Positions 1-5,215 of a DNA stretch of 5,215 nucleotides are shown here, piece by piece. Within the stretch, counting starts at the first letter, position 1. The number at the start of each line of letters is the position of its first letter. The notes beneath the pieces are model-generated. The model had not been told where the DNA came from. It ran no database searches and saw only the letters and a program-made list of their open reading frames with translations. Where the stretch lies: contig CAZPZZ010000227.1 in NCBI GenBank assembly GCA_964591245.1, positions 1 to 5,215 of the forward strand. The letters are read 5' to 3'. The stretch is from CAZPZZ01 sp964591245. Lineage in GTDB: Bacteria; Acidobacteriota; Vicinamibacteria; Vicinamibacterales; UBA8438. Both the position numbers and the translations under genes were made by a program.

Positions 1-1
1 C

Positions 2-121
2 GCCGTTGTCGGCAATGGCGAAGGCTTTCTCGGTCATGCCGCCTTACGTGGCCATAGTGGGTTTTGCCGTGAGATCGGAGTGGACGAAACACAGGACGAT
101 ATTTTTCTTCAAATTGAATGA
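2..121 (+). CDS. 3' end of an unidentified gene (partial, C-terminal 39 residues)
   Basis: A plus-strand frame is open from the first complete codon at base 2 to a TGA at 119-121. It encodes 39 residues beginning AVVGNGEGFLGHAAL and ending DETQDDIFLQIE. The mix of Gly, His and acidic residues reads like a soluble protein tail rather than a shadow frame. I do not recognise the family, and the start lies outside the window. The frame starting with TTG at base 6 overlaps it but has a less protein-like composition. The antisense frame over the same bases is also open, so the strand choice is a judgement. The gene would converge on the minus-strand membrane-protein gene, leaving a 144-bp spacer between the two stop codons. 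Confidence 0.4.
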   Translation, partial: AVVGNGEGFLGHAALRGHSGFCREIGVDETQDDIFLQIE

Positions 122-209
122 CATCTGTGTTCGTGCAGGACAAGGATCTGGCGTCGGCCATCTCTTGAGAGCAGGGCGACGGATTCAGGGATAAGCCAGG
201 CGATTCTTA

Positions 210-227
210 AGGGTGACGCGTGACCCT
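210..227. terminator. Imperfect hairpin between convergent genes, possible bidirectional terminator
   Basis: Bases 210-227 read AGGGT-GACGCGTG-ACCCT: two perfectly complementary 5-base arms around 8 bases, with ACGCGT palindromic at the centre. It lies between the stop of the left-end partial gene (121) and the stop of the minus-strand membrane-protein gene (266), where a shared terminator would be expected. There is no proper U tract on either side (GTTCC on plus, TTAAG on minus), so it is not a canonical intrinsic terminator. The call rests mainly on position. Confidence 0.25.
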
Positions 228-265
228 GTTCCGTCCAGCGGGTGCGTCGCCATCACGACCGCACG

Positions 266-2173
266 CTAGAGATACCACCAGAACGGAACCCGCAAGACTT
301 CGAGCGCGGGGAGAATCGACAGGTTGCCGAGGATCCACAGCGGCCAAAACCACCGGGTCTGGGGCAGCATCATGTTGAAGGCGAAGGTCATGGGGAGAAC
401 GACACGGGTGCCCGCGCCGGGCGCCCCCTCCCAGACTGCCGAGCCCAAGACAGTCATGAGAAGGAGTGAACCCATGCCTGCGCGCCACCAGGCATCGCGC
501 CAGTCTCGAACAAAGAGCAGGACGGCGGCCTGGACCGTTAGGCTGATGAGTACGTAGAGACTGAACCGTTGGTAGGACGCCCAGCCTTCCTCGGCCAGCG
601 TGCCAAGCGCGACGTACCATTTCTCGACATACCCCGTCAGTGGTGCGCTGAAATTTCGACCTCCGCCGAGGTTGTCGAGGTCGAGCTGTCCGGCGACGTA
701 GGCCATCCACAAGAAGAGCGGCCCGGCAACCACGAATCCCCAGGTACAGAGCGTTCGCCAATCCCGGCGTTGCAGCAGGTTGGGGGTCAATAGGACCGTG
801 CCCAAGAGTAGGTTGGTGGCCTTGGCGAGACCGGCGACACTGATGACCGCGGCGCAGCGTCGATCGTGGCCACGCTCCAGGGCTAGAATGCCGAGGCATA
901 GCAGGAAAATACTTGCGGCGTCAGGTAGAGCGGAGATCACCGAGATGATCACGCCATGGCTGAACATACAGCCGAGCCAACGACCAGCATTTCGGAAGTC
1001 GGTGGGGGGAAACCAACGGCACAGCACCCATCCAAGCAAGACCCAGAGGGCGACGATCTGGATAGCATAGGCCTGGAGGATCCAAGCGGGTTGGCCGAGG
1101 CCCAGCAGGAAGGCGCTCCAGGAAAAGAGTATCCGTCGAGCACGATACGCCGGGGTATCCAGGGCATCACGCAGGGCCGGATCGCGCAACAACGGGTCAA
1201 TAGACAACTGGGCGTAGAACTGACCGTCATACCCGAAAGAATCATGTACGACGGCATGTGGGATGGCGCGGACTGCCGGCAGTCGTGTTTCTGCGAGGTG
1301 GTCGCCAAAGCGGATGAGGCCCGTCATGCCGGTCGCGGGGTCGTACACTGCCGCGATTGAGGTAATAAAGAGTGCGAACGCCGCGACGTAGACCATCAGC
1401 GGTCTTCGCGCCCAGATGAAAGTCAGCCCGTCTCTGGCGGCCGACGTGACTACACTGGCGACCTTCGGAAGCGTTGGCGCGTACAGCACGGCCACGCAGA
1501 TGATAAAGGTGTGATCAGCAAGCAGTATCGCGAAGTCAGACAGCCATGGTGCAAGGGAAACAGTGGCCAGAAAGAGTAGAAAGATCACGGCCAGCGCGCG
1601 ATAGGTGTAACGAAGATATTTGTTCTTGAGCGTGCCTGGAATGCTCGGGAATGTCAGGAGGAGCGCGAGCAGGACGAAGGACGCGAGCGTGCCCGGTTGG
1701 TCAGGTGCAGGGGCCGAGGCTGGCAGAAGGACGAACTCGAATAGGCCGCGTGAAAATCCGTGGATATTCCCGACTTCCAGTAATCGCAGGAGCCATTCGT
1801 CATCGTCGCTCGAGAGCACAAGGTGCTGGCCGGTGGATGTCGACCTGTGAGGCGGAAGACTCAGGTCTACCCGTGTCTCTCGATGTGCCTGGAGCGGGAC
1901 GTCGGCCAGCCAGGTGCCATCGACCGTAATGTTTACGATTCTGGCGGTAGGACGCCTGTTGGCGAGTCGCAGGACAAGTGCGACTGGTTGCTCCGCTAGT
2001 TCGGAAAGATCGTCTAGCTGGATGGTTATCGTGCCTTGTGTGTCTGGACGCTGGCCGCGCGCGGTCTGGACTCGTTGGCGCTCGAAGTCGTCATATACAT
2101 TCTGGTGCAAGACGACGGCGCAGAATGCGGCCAGCAAGACCATGACGGACCGGGCAAGAGACGGGGGGCGCAT
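266..2173 (-). CDS. Polytopic membrane protein, GT-C-like, related to cell-surface glycopolymer formation proteins
   Basis: This 635-residue inner-membrane protein starts at ATG 2173-2171 and ends with TAG at 268-266. Residues 8-23 form a signal-anchor-like helix. Residues about 45-155 are hydrophilic and beta-rich, probably extracytoplasmic. Hydrophobic segments follow at about 163-175, 190-232 (two), 257-276, 345-388, 401-463 (several), 476-495, 536-556 and 590-622. After the helix at 257-276 comes a loop with FGYDGQFYAQLSIDPLL (313-329) and a YRARRILF stretch (343-350), then PDAASIFLLCLG (417-428), GLAKATNLLLG (448-458) and GTRVVLPM (588-595). From memory, this motif order matches GT-C-fold-like proteins annotated in cell-surface glycopolymer formation (AZOBR_p60025 type), which are predicted to use polyprenyl-linked sugars. 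Activity and substrate are not proven by sequence. The N-terminal 250 residues look like an addition to that core. No Shine-Dalgarno is visible before the ATG (CCCCAAC precedes it). Met11 is an alternative start but also lacks one. Confidence 0.85.
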   Translation of the reverse strand: MRPPSLARSVMVLLAAFCAVVLHQNVYDDFERQRVQTARGQRPDTQGTITIQLDDLSELAEQPVALVLRLANRRPTARIVNITVDGTWLADVPLQAHRETRVDLSLPPHRSTSTGQHLVLSSDDDEWLLRLLEVGNIHGFSRGLFEFVLLPASAPAPDQPGTLASFVLLALLLTFPSIPGTLKNKYLRYTYRALAVIFLLFLATVSLAPWLSDFAILLADHTFIICVAVLYAPTLPKVASVVTSAARDGLTFIWARRPLMVYVAAFALFITSIAAVYDPATGMTGLIRFGDHLAETRLPAVRAIPHAVVHDSFGYDGQFYAQLSIDPLLRDPALRDALDTPAYRARRILFSWSAFLLGLGQPAWILQAYAIQIVALWVLLGWVLCRWFPPTDFRNAGRWLGCMFSHGVIISVISALPDAASIFLLCLGILALERGHDRRCAAVISVAGLAKATNLLLGTVLLTPNLLQRRDWRTLCTWGFVVAGPLFLWMAYVAGQLDLDNLGGGRNFSAPLTGYVEKWYVALGTLAEEGWASYQRFSLYVLISLTVQAAVLLFVRDWRDAWWRAGMGSLLLMTVLGSAVWEGAPGAGTRVVLPMTFAFNMMLPQTRWFWPLWILGNLSILPALEVLRVPFWWYL

Positions 2174-2193
2174 GTTGGGGATAGCCTACTGGG

Positions 2194-2241
2194 CTGTCAG
2201 GGCAGCTTCAACGTCACGGTGCCGGTTGACGGCCCTGACAG
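2194..2241. repeat. Perfect 10-bp inverted repeat in the leader of the membrane-protein gene
   Basis: CTGTCAGGGC at 2194-2203 is exactly complementary to GCCCTGACAG at 2232-2241, with 28 bases between. Inside, TCAAC (2208-2212) pairs with GTTGA (2225-2229), so a two-tier stem-loop is possible in RNA of either strand. On the plus strand it is followed by GTGCCTTTTCG, which is terminator-like, although no plus-strand gene precedes it. In minus-strand RNA it would lie 20 nt upstream of the membrane-protein start. It could be an operator, a leader structure or a barrier to read-through; the sequence does not decide. Confidence 0.6.
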
Positions 2242-2500
2242 GTGCCTTTTCGTTTCGCGCTGGCCGCGGAGACATTTAGCGTCGATTGGAGAAGGCAGGT
2301 GCCGCCACGGCTCCAGCCAGTCTCACCTAGTCTACAATCGAGCGGTGCGACGGCGGTCGTGGTCATAACCCGGTAGCGTCTCTCTTTGCTGCGCGGAGGG
2401 GATGCGACTCGTCAGCTTCTGGTGTTCGGTCAAGCCCTTGTCATTCAGTAAAAGGCGCACAGGAGGGTTCGGGTAGATACCGCGGCAGGCTGCTCAAGCG

Positions 2501-2504
2501 AGGA
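2501..2504 (+). promoter_or_regulatory. Weak ribosome binding site fixing the sugar porter start
   Basis: AGGA lies five bases before the ATG at 2510. The porter frame is closed by TAG at 2474-2476 and no other start codon lies between that stop and 2510, so ATG 2510 is the most upstream start possible. The resulting N-terminus places FGFDTAVISGA at residues 19-29, the normal distance for sugar porters. Confidence 0.5.
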
Positions 2505-2509
2505 CAGAG

Positions 2510-3820
2510 ATGTCGAAAGTCATGCGCTGGTCAGCCGGCGTTGCGATTGGCGGGTTCCTGTTTGGATTTGATACGGCAGTGATTTCTGGAGCCGACCAAC
2601 CGCTGCAGCGGTTGTGGCACACGAGCGATCTCTTCCATGGCCTGTTTGTCATGTCGTCTGCACTCTGGGGGACTGTCATCGGGGCATTGACTGGGAGCGT
2701 CCCGTGCGAGTGGCTCGGGAGGAAACGAACGCTTGCACTGGTCGGGCTTTTATATCTCGTTTCTGCACTAGGTTCAGCCCTTGCCATCGGGCCCTATTCG
2801 TTTGCTGTGCTGCGATTTCTCGGTGGGGTGGGTGTGGGTATTTCCTCGATTGTCGTGCCCGCCTATATCTCTGAAATCGCACCTCCTGTACTTCGCGGCC
2901 GATTGGGCGCGCTCTATCAGTTTCAGATCGTCTTTGGCATCCTGATTGCGCTGTTGTCTAATTTCTTGCTCTCTGAATTCGCTGGCCTGGATTGGCGCTG
3001 GATGGTGGGCATTGAGGCGGTGCCGGCGTTCGGATTTCTTTGGATTGTGTGCAGGGTTCCGGAGAGTCCGCGATGGTTGCTGGCTCAGGCAGGAAAAGAA
3101 CTGGAGTGTCGGCGCATCCTCGCGATCACGGATCCTGGTCGAGTGAATGAGACGCTCGAGGAGATTCGCCGTTCAAGTGCAGAGCAAGCAGGTGAGCGGC
3201 TCTTCGCACCGCAATTCCGATTTCTTGTATTTTTGGCATTCTCGATTGCCGTCTTCAATCAACTGTCTGGCATCAATTTCATCATCTATTTCGCGCCACG
3301 CGTGTTCGCACTGGCAGGCTTGCACAGTAGTACTGCCTTGTTATCTACGGTTGGGGTTGGTCTCGTCAATCTCGTCATGACACTTGTCGGGATGTGGCTG
3401 ATTGACAAGGCGGGGAGGCGGGCATTGTTGGGGATCGGTTCGGTAGGCTACATCGTGTCCCTGTCTGCGGTCGCCTGGGCGTTCTATATGAATGCTGGGG
3501 GAATAGTGGTTGTTGGGTTCGTGTTCTTATTCATTGCCTCACATGCCGTGGGGCAAGGCGCCGTGATCTGGGTCTTCTTGTCAGAAATCTTCCCCAATAC
3601 GGTTCGGACGAAAGGACAGTCACTGGGGAGTGGCACCCACTGGGTCGCTGCCGCACTTATTGCTCTGGTCATGCCTTATCTTCTTGGTCAGGTCGAGGCG
3701 TATGCGATTTTTGGCTTTTTCGCCATCGCGATGGTGTTCCAGGGTCTTTTCGTCGTCTTCATCATGCCCGAGACGAAAGGGCGGAGCCTTGAATCGCTTG
3801 CTGGAGAACTCGTGACCTGA
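2510..3820 (+). CDS. Sugar porter family MFS transporter (XylE/GalP/AraE-like sugar:H+ symporter)
   Basis: This 436-residue inner-membrane transporter probably imports a hexose or pentose with protons. Hydrophobicity suggests 12 helices in two bundles of six, with a cytoplasmic loop at about 191-235. Family motifs appear in order: GGFLFGFDTAVISGA (helix 1, 14-28), EWLGRKR (67-73, the loop 2-3 motif), YQFQIVFGI (136-144, helix 5 sugar-site region), PESPRWL (184-190), NQLSGINFIIYFAP (250-263, helix 7 sugar site), IDKAGRR (298-304), WVFLSEIFPNTVRTKG (354-369) and the C-terminal signature PETKGRSLE (420-428). In the loop 2-3 motif, Glu67 and Trp68 replace the usual Asp/Asn-Arg, a mild deviation. 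Length is at the short end for the family and nothing appears truncated. The sugar cannot be read from motifs alone, but the fructokinase-type gene 21 bp downstream in the same direction makes fructose or another hexose the likely cargo. Confidence 0.95.
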   Translation: MSKVMRWSAGVAIGGFLFGFDTAVISGADQPLQRLWHTSDLFHGLFVMSSALWGTVIGALTGSVPCEWLGRKRTLALVGLLYLVSALGSALAIGPYSFAVLRFLGGVGVGISSIVVPAYISEIAPPVLRGRLGALYQFQIVFGILIALLSNFLLSEFAGLDWRWMVGIEAVPAFGFLWIVCRVPESPRWLLAQAGKELECRRILAITDPGRVNETLEEIRRSSAEQAGERLFAPQFRFLVFLAFSIAVFNQLSGINFIIYFAPRVFALAGLHSSTALLSTVGVGLVNLVMTLVGMWLIDKAGRRALLGIGSVGYIVSLSAVAWAFYMNAGGIVVVGFVFLFIASHAVGQGAVIWVFLSEIFPNTVRTKGQSLGSGTHWVAAALIALVMPYLLGQVEAYAIFGFFAIAMVFQGLFVVFIMPETKGRSLESLAGELVT

Positions 3821-3841
3821 TGTTACGACACGCGTGATCCC

Positions 3842-4777
3842 ATGAACACCAACAGACCCAGTCGCGTCAGCTACGGTGGTGTCGAAGCGGGTGGTACCAA
3901 ATTTATTTGTGCGGTTGGACACGGAGGGGATGACCCGAGCGAGATTGCTGAAATCCCGACCGGCGAGCCCGTGACGACGATTCGCGAGGCAATCCAGTTT
4001 TTTCGGTCGACCAGGCGCACGGGTGACGACGTGAGAGCGATCGGCATCGGCGCATTCGGTCCGATCGAACTGAATCCTGACGCGTCGAACTACGGACATA
4101 TCACGACGACGCCGAAGCCAGGTTGGCAGAACGTGGATATCCGCGGCGAGTTTGCCAGAGCCCTTGGCCTGCCGATTGCCATCGATACCGACGTCAACGT
4201 CGCGGCCATTGGCGAATTGAGCTGGGGCGCGGCTCGCGGTCTTGATCACTTCCTCTATGTAACCGTAGGTACCGGGATTGGCGTTGGCGCAGTGGTTGAT
4301 GGTGTCGTCCTGAAAGGAGCCCAGCATCCAGAAATGGGCCACATGTTCATACCCATGAGCCCTGACGAACCCTCCGGGTTTGTGGGCGTATGTCCGTTTC
4401 ATGGGAGCTGCGTCGAAGGCTTGGCGTCCGGTGCCGCAATTGTCGAACGCTGGGGTGGCAGGTTGAGCGAGTTTCCCGCCGAACATCCTGCATGGCAACT
4501 GGAGGCAGAGTACCTGGCCATGCTGTTCGCGAACCTGACGTTCACCCTCCAGCCCCAACGCATTGTCGCAGGCGGTGGGGTCATGAACCCGCGGATCCTC
4601 TCACTGATCCGGGAACGTCTTCACTCATGCCTGGCCGGCTACAGGACGTCGTTGAGCGAACGGGAGGCGGTGAAGCGATATCTCATTTTGCCAGAGTTGG
4701 GAGATCGAGCGGGGGTCCTCGGTGCTCTGGAGTTGGCGCGTCGCGCGTCCGTCGACGATTTGCGCTGTGGGAGGTGA
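3842..4777 (+). CDS. ROK family sugar kinase, zinc-binding fructokinase type (EC 2.7.1.4 likely)
   Basis: This 311-residue cytoplasmic kinase most likely makes fructose 6-phosphate from fructose and ATP. GGVEAGGTKF (12-21) is the first phosphate-binding loop. GIGAFGPIEL (68-77) and TPKPGWQNVDI (90-100) are typical of the fructokinase branch (Bacillus YdhR/GmuE-like). Asp117 in DTDVNVAAIGE is the expected catalytic base, and GTGIGVG (143-149) is the second phosphate loop. His167 in EMGH with Cys184, His187 and Cys190 in CPFHGSC forms the structural zinc site of the ROK signature, followed by EGLASG. IVAGGGVM (241-248) is the adenosine motif. Length fits the family, so the gene looks intact. 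There is no N-terminal DNA-binding domain, so it is a kinase rather than a ROK repressor. It is probably co-transcribed with the porter. No clear Shine-Dalgarno precedes ATG 3842, which suggests translational coupling. Mannose or glucose as alternative substrates cannot be excluded. Confidence 0.93.
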   Translation: MNTNRPSRVSYGGVEAGGTKFICAVGHGGDDPSEIAEIPTGEPVTTIREAIQFFRSTRRTGDDVRAIGIGAFGPIELNPDASNYGHITTTPKPGWQNVDIRGEFARALGLPIAIDTDVNVAAIGELSWGAARGLDHFLYVTVGTGIGVGAVVDGVVLKGAQHPEMGHMFIPMSPDEPSGFVGVCPFHGSCVEGLASGAAIVERWGGRLSEFPAEHPAWQLEAEYLAMLFANLTFTLQPQRIVAGGGVMNPRILSLIRERLHSCLAGYRTSLSEREAVKRYLILPELGDRAGVLGALELARRASVDDLRCGR

Positions 4778-4798
4778 CACACGCTGTTTCCGAGGCCC

Positions 4799-4819
4799 GA
4801 CCCAGCTTTTTTCTGGGTT
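4799..4819 (+). terminator. Hairpin after the kinase gene, weak terminator candidate
   Basis: GACCCAG (4799-4805) pairs with CTGGGTT (4813-4819) through six Watson-Crick pairs and one terminal G-U, around a 7-base loop CTTTTTT. It starts 21 bases after the kinase stop, where the two-gene unit should end. The six T residues sit in the loop rather than after the stem, so it does not match a standard intrinsic terminator. It may instead act as a 3' RNA-stabilising structure. Confidence 0.3.
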
Positions 4820-4859
4820 CGAGGTGATTTCGACGAGGGCAGACGCCGGGAGGACCGAC

Positions 4860-5000
4860 AAATAAACTAATTATTTTGATATTTATTGTTTGTAGATATT
4901 TACGATTATTTAATATTTAAATTGATTAAAAGTTTTATTAATTAATTAAAGTTGTTTTACATATAAAAACTGTAAATTTATTTATTGTATCCATATATCA
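4860..5000. other. Sharply bounded AT-rich block
   Basis: Bases 4861-4980 contain 14 G or C in 120 (about 12%), against a GC-rich background just to the left (GGGAGGACCGAC ends near 4859). The right edge is more gradual, at 23/60 G+C for 4981-5040 and 25/60 for 5041-5100. Within the block, TTAATTAATTAA (4938-4949) is a perfect 12-bp palindrome, and GATATTTA occurs at 4878-4885 and 4895-4902, 17 bp apart. Possible roles include a promoter or UP-element region, a binding site for a nucleoid or xenogeneic silencing protein, or the edge of acquired DNA. Confidence 0.8.
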
Positions 5001-5031
5001 CTTATCCATTGAGGATACTCACGCTGTGATA

Positions 5032-5080
5032 CCTGCGGTTTTGTTTTACGCTCGATTCTGTTGTTTTGTACGGCCTGCGG
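5032..5080. repeat. Short direct repeats upstream of the right-end reading frame
   Basis: CCTGCGG occurs at 5032-5038 and again at 5074-5080, exactly 42 bp apart, or about four helical turns. Between them TTGTTTT occurs at 5041-5047 and 5061-5067, and a further TTGTTTTAC lies at 4952-4960, matching 5041-5049. This could be an operator arrangement upstream of the gene starting at 5143. The repeats are short enough that chance is a real alternative. Confidence 0.3.
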
Positions 5081-5142
5081 AGCAATGAAAAACAAGTAAG
5101 AATAATTAGGTAGTGAGTGCGAGTTGCTGATATGGTCGTCGC

Positions 5143-5215
5143 ATGGGGAGTTTAGATTCCGTTCCCGGTATCGGCGATTTAAAGAGGCATGTCGGTCACA
5201 TTCTCAGGCGCTTGC
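5143..5215 (+). CDS. 5' end of a possible XRE-like regulator or unknown gene (partial)
   Basis: An ATG at 5143 opens a frame that runs 24 complete codons to the window edge; the same frame is closed by TGA at 5128-5130. The peptide begins MGSLDSVPGIGDLKR and ends VGHILRRL. That ending resembles the lead-in to helix 1 of XRE/Cro-type helix-turn-helix domains, where a similar Val-Gly-x-x-Leu-Arg-Arg-Leu stretch often precedes the first helix. The recognition helix would lie beyond the window, so this is only suggestive. No strong Shine-Dalgarno is visible. A second frame over the same bases is also open to the edge, but its composition is Arg- and Ser-rich and less protein-like. Confidence 0.35.
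   Translation, partial: MGSLDSVPGIGDLKRHVGHILRRL

Larger units (their letters stand above)
2174..2509. other. Divergent intergenic region between the membrane-protein gene and the sugar porter gene
   Basis: This 336-bp spacer must hold the promoters of both flanking genes. I could not assign either with confidence. TACAAT at 2333-2338 is a fair plus-strand -10 but has no credible -35 at 16-18 bp. TTGTCA at 2438-2443 is a fair -35 without a matching -10. A strong Shine-Dalgarno-like AGGAGG at 2461-2466 has no ATG, GTG or TTG within the next 15 bases, and TAG at 2474 closes the porter frame, so it does not serve the porter. The leftmost 100 bp hold an inverted repeat and a 29-codon minus-strand frame (2275-2186). 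No recognisable gene lies elsewhere in the spacer. Confidence 0.7.
4778..5142. other. Long non-coding spacer after the kinase gene
   Basis: No convincing gene is visible on either strand across about 365 bp. The longest small frames are trivial, for example ATGAAAAACAAGTAA at 5085 and a 17-codon minus-strand frame inside the AT-rich part. The spacer contains the hairpin at 4799-4819, the AT-rich block from about 4860 to 5000, and short T-rich direct repeats near 5032-5080. It probably holds the promoter of the gene that begins near 5143. In such AT-rich sequence, promoter-like hexamers are too common to assign. Confidence 0.65.

Noticed and set aside
6..194. A 62-codon plus-strand frame with a TTG start at the left edge
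   Set aside because: The overlapping frame ending at 121 has a more protein-like composition; a TTG start without a ribosome binding site at the window edge is weak support.
207..899. A 230-codon minus-strand frame within the membrane-protein gene
   Set aside because: It lies out of frame inside the 635-residue gene, is rich in Arg, Pro and His as GC-rich shadow frames are, and lacks membrane or domain signals.
956..1360. A 134-codon plus-strand frame opposite the membrane-protein gene
   Set aside because: It overlaps the GYDGQFY-encoding region of the real gene on the other strand and has no family features.
2333..2338. TACAAT as the -10 element of the porter promoter
   Set aside because: No acceptable -35 lies 16-18 bp upstream and the site is about 170 bp from the start codon; it is noted only as a possibility in the spacer entry.
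3620..4558. A 312-codon minus-strand open frame opposite the kinase gene
   Set aside because: It is antisense to a clearly conserved ROK kinase and to the end of the porter, has no recognisable motifs, and is explained by codon bias keeping the opposite frame open.
4881..4988. TTTATTGT repeated at 4882-4889 and 4981-4988 as attachment-site-like repeats
   Set aside because: Eight-base A/T-rich matches are expected by chance in sequence this biased, and no integrase or tRNA gene is in view.
4860..5000. AT-rich block as a replication origin
   Set aside because: No DnaA-box cluster, iterons or dnaA/rep gene is visible; low G+C alone does not support an origin.

Overview
The window looks like bacterial chromosome from a moderately GC-rich, probably Gram-negative organism. 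Its genes are clearly GC-rich by eye (one 60-base line inside the kinase gene is 39/60 G+C). The style is compatible with Acidobacteriota or a similar environmental lineage, but that placement is inference; no rRNA or taxonomic marker is present.

Layout. Bases 2-121 hold the last 39 codons of an unidentified plus-strand gene. It converges on a long minus-strand gene (266-2173) for a 635-residue polytopic membrane protein. That protein combines an N-terminal membrane anchor, an extracytoplasmic beta-rich segment and a multi-pass core resembling the GT-C-like proteins linked to surface glycopolymer formation, with the hallmark GYDGQFYAQL. A 336-bp divergent spacer (2174-2509) follows. It carries a perfect 10-bp inverted repeat and a short upstream reading frame in frame with the membrane protein but closed by a TAG.

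Next come two plus-strand genes 21 bp apart: a sugar porter of the major facilitator superfamily (2510-3820) and a ROK-family sugar kinase of the zinc-binding fructokinase type (3842-4777). Together they make a compact import-and-phosphorylate unit: the porter brings a hexose, plausibly fructose, across the inner membrane and the kinase traps it as the phosphate ester. The membrane protein is divergently transcribed and may be functionally unrelated.

The last 440 bp are mostly non-coding. After a small hairpin, composition drops abruptly at about 4860 to about 12% G+C for 120 bp and then recovers. A reading frame begins at 5143 and runs off the end; its visible N-terminus loosely resembles the lead-in of an XRE-type helix-turn-helix regulator.

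I see no CRISPR array, tRNA, rRNA, transposase or recognisable defence system. The most notable points are the AT-rich block, the composite architecture of the membrane protein, and the structured leader upstream of it.
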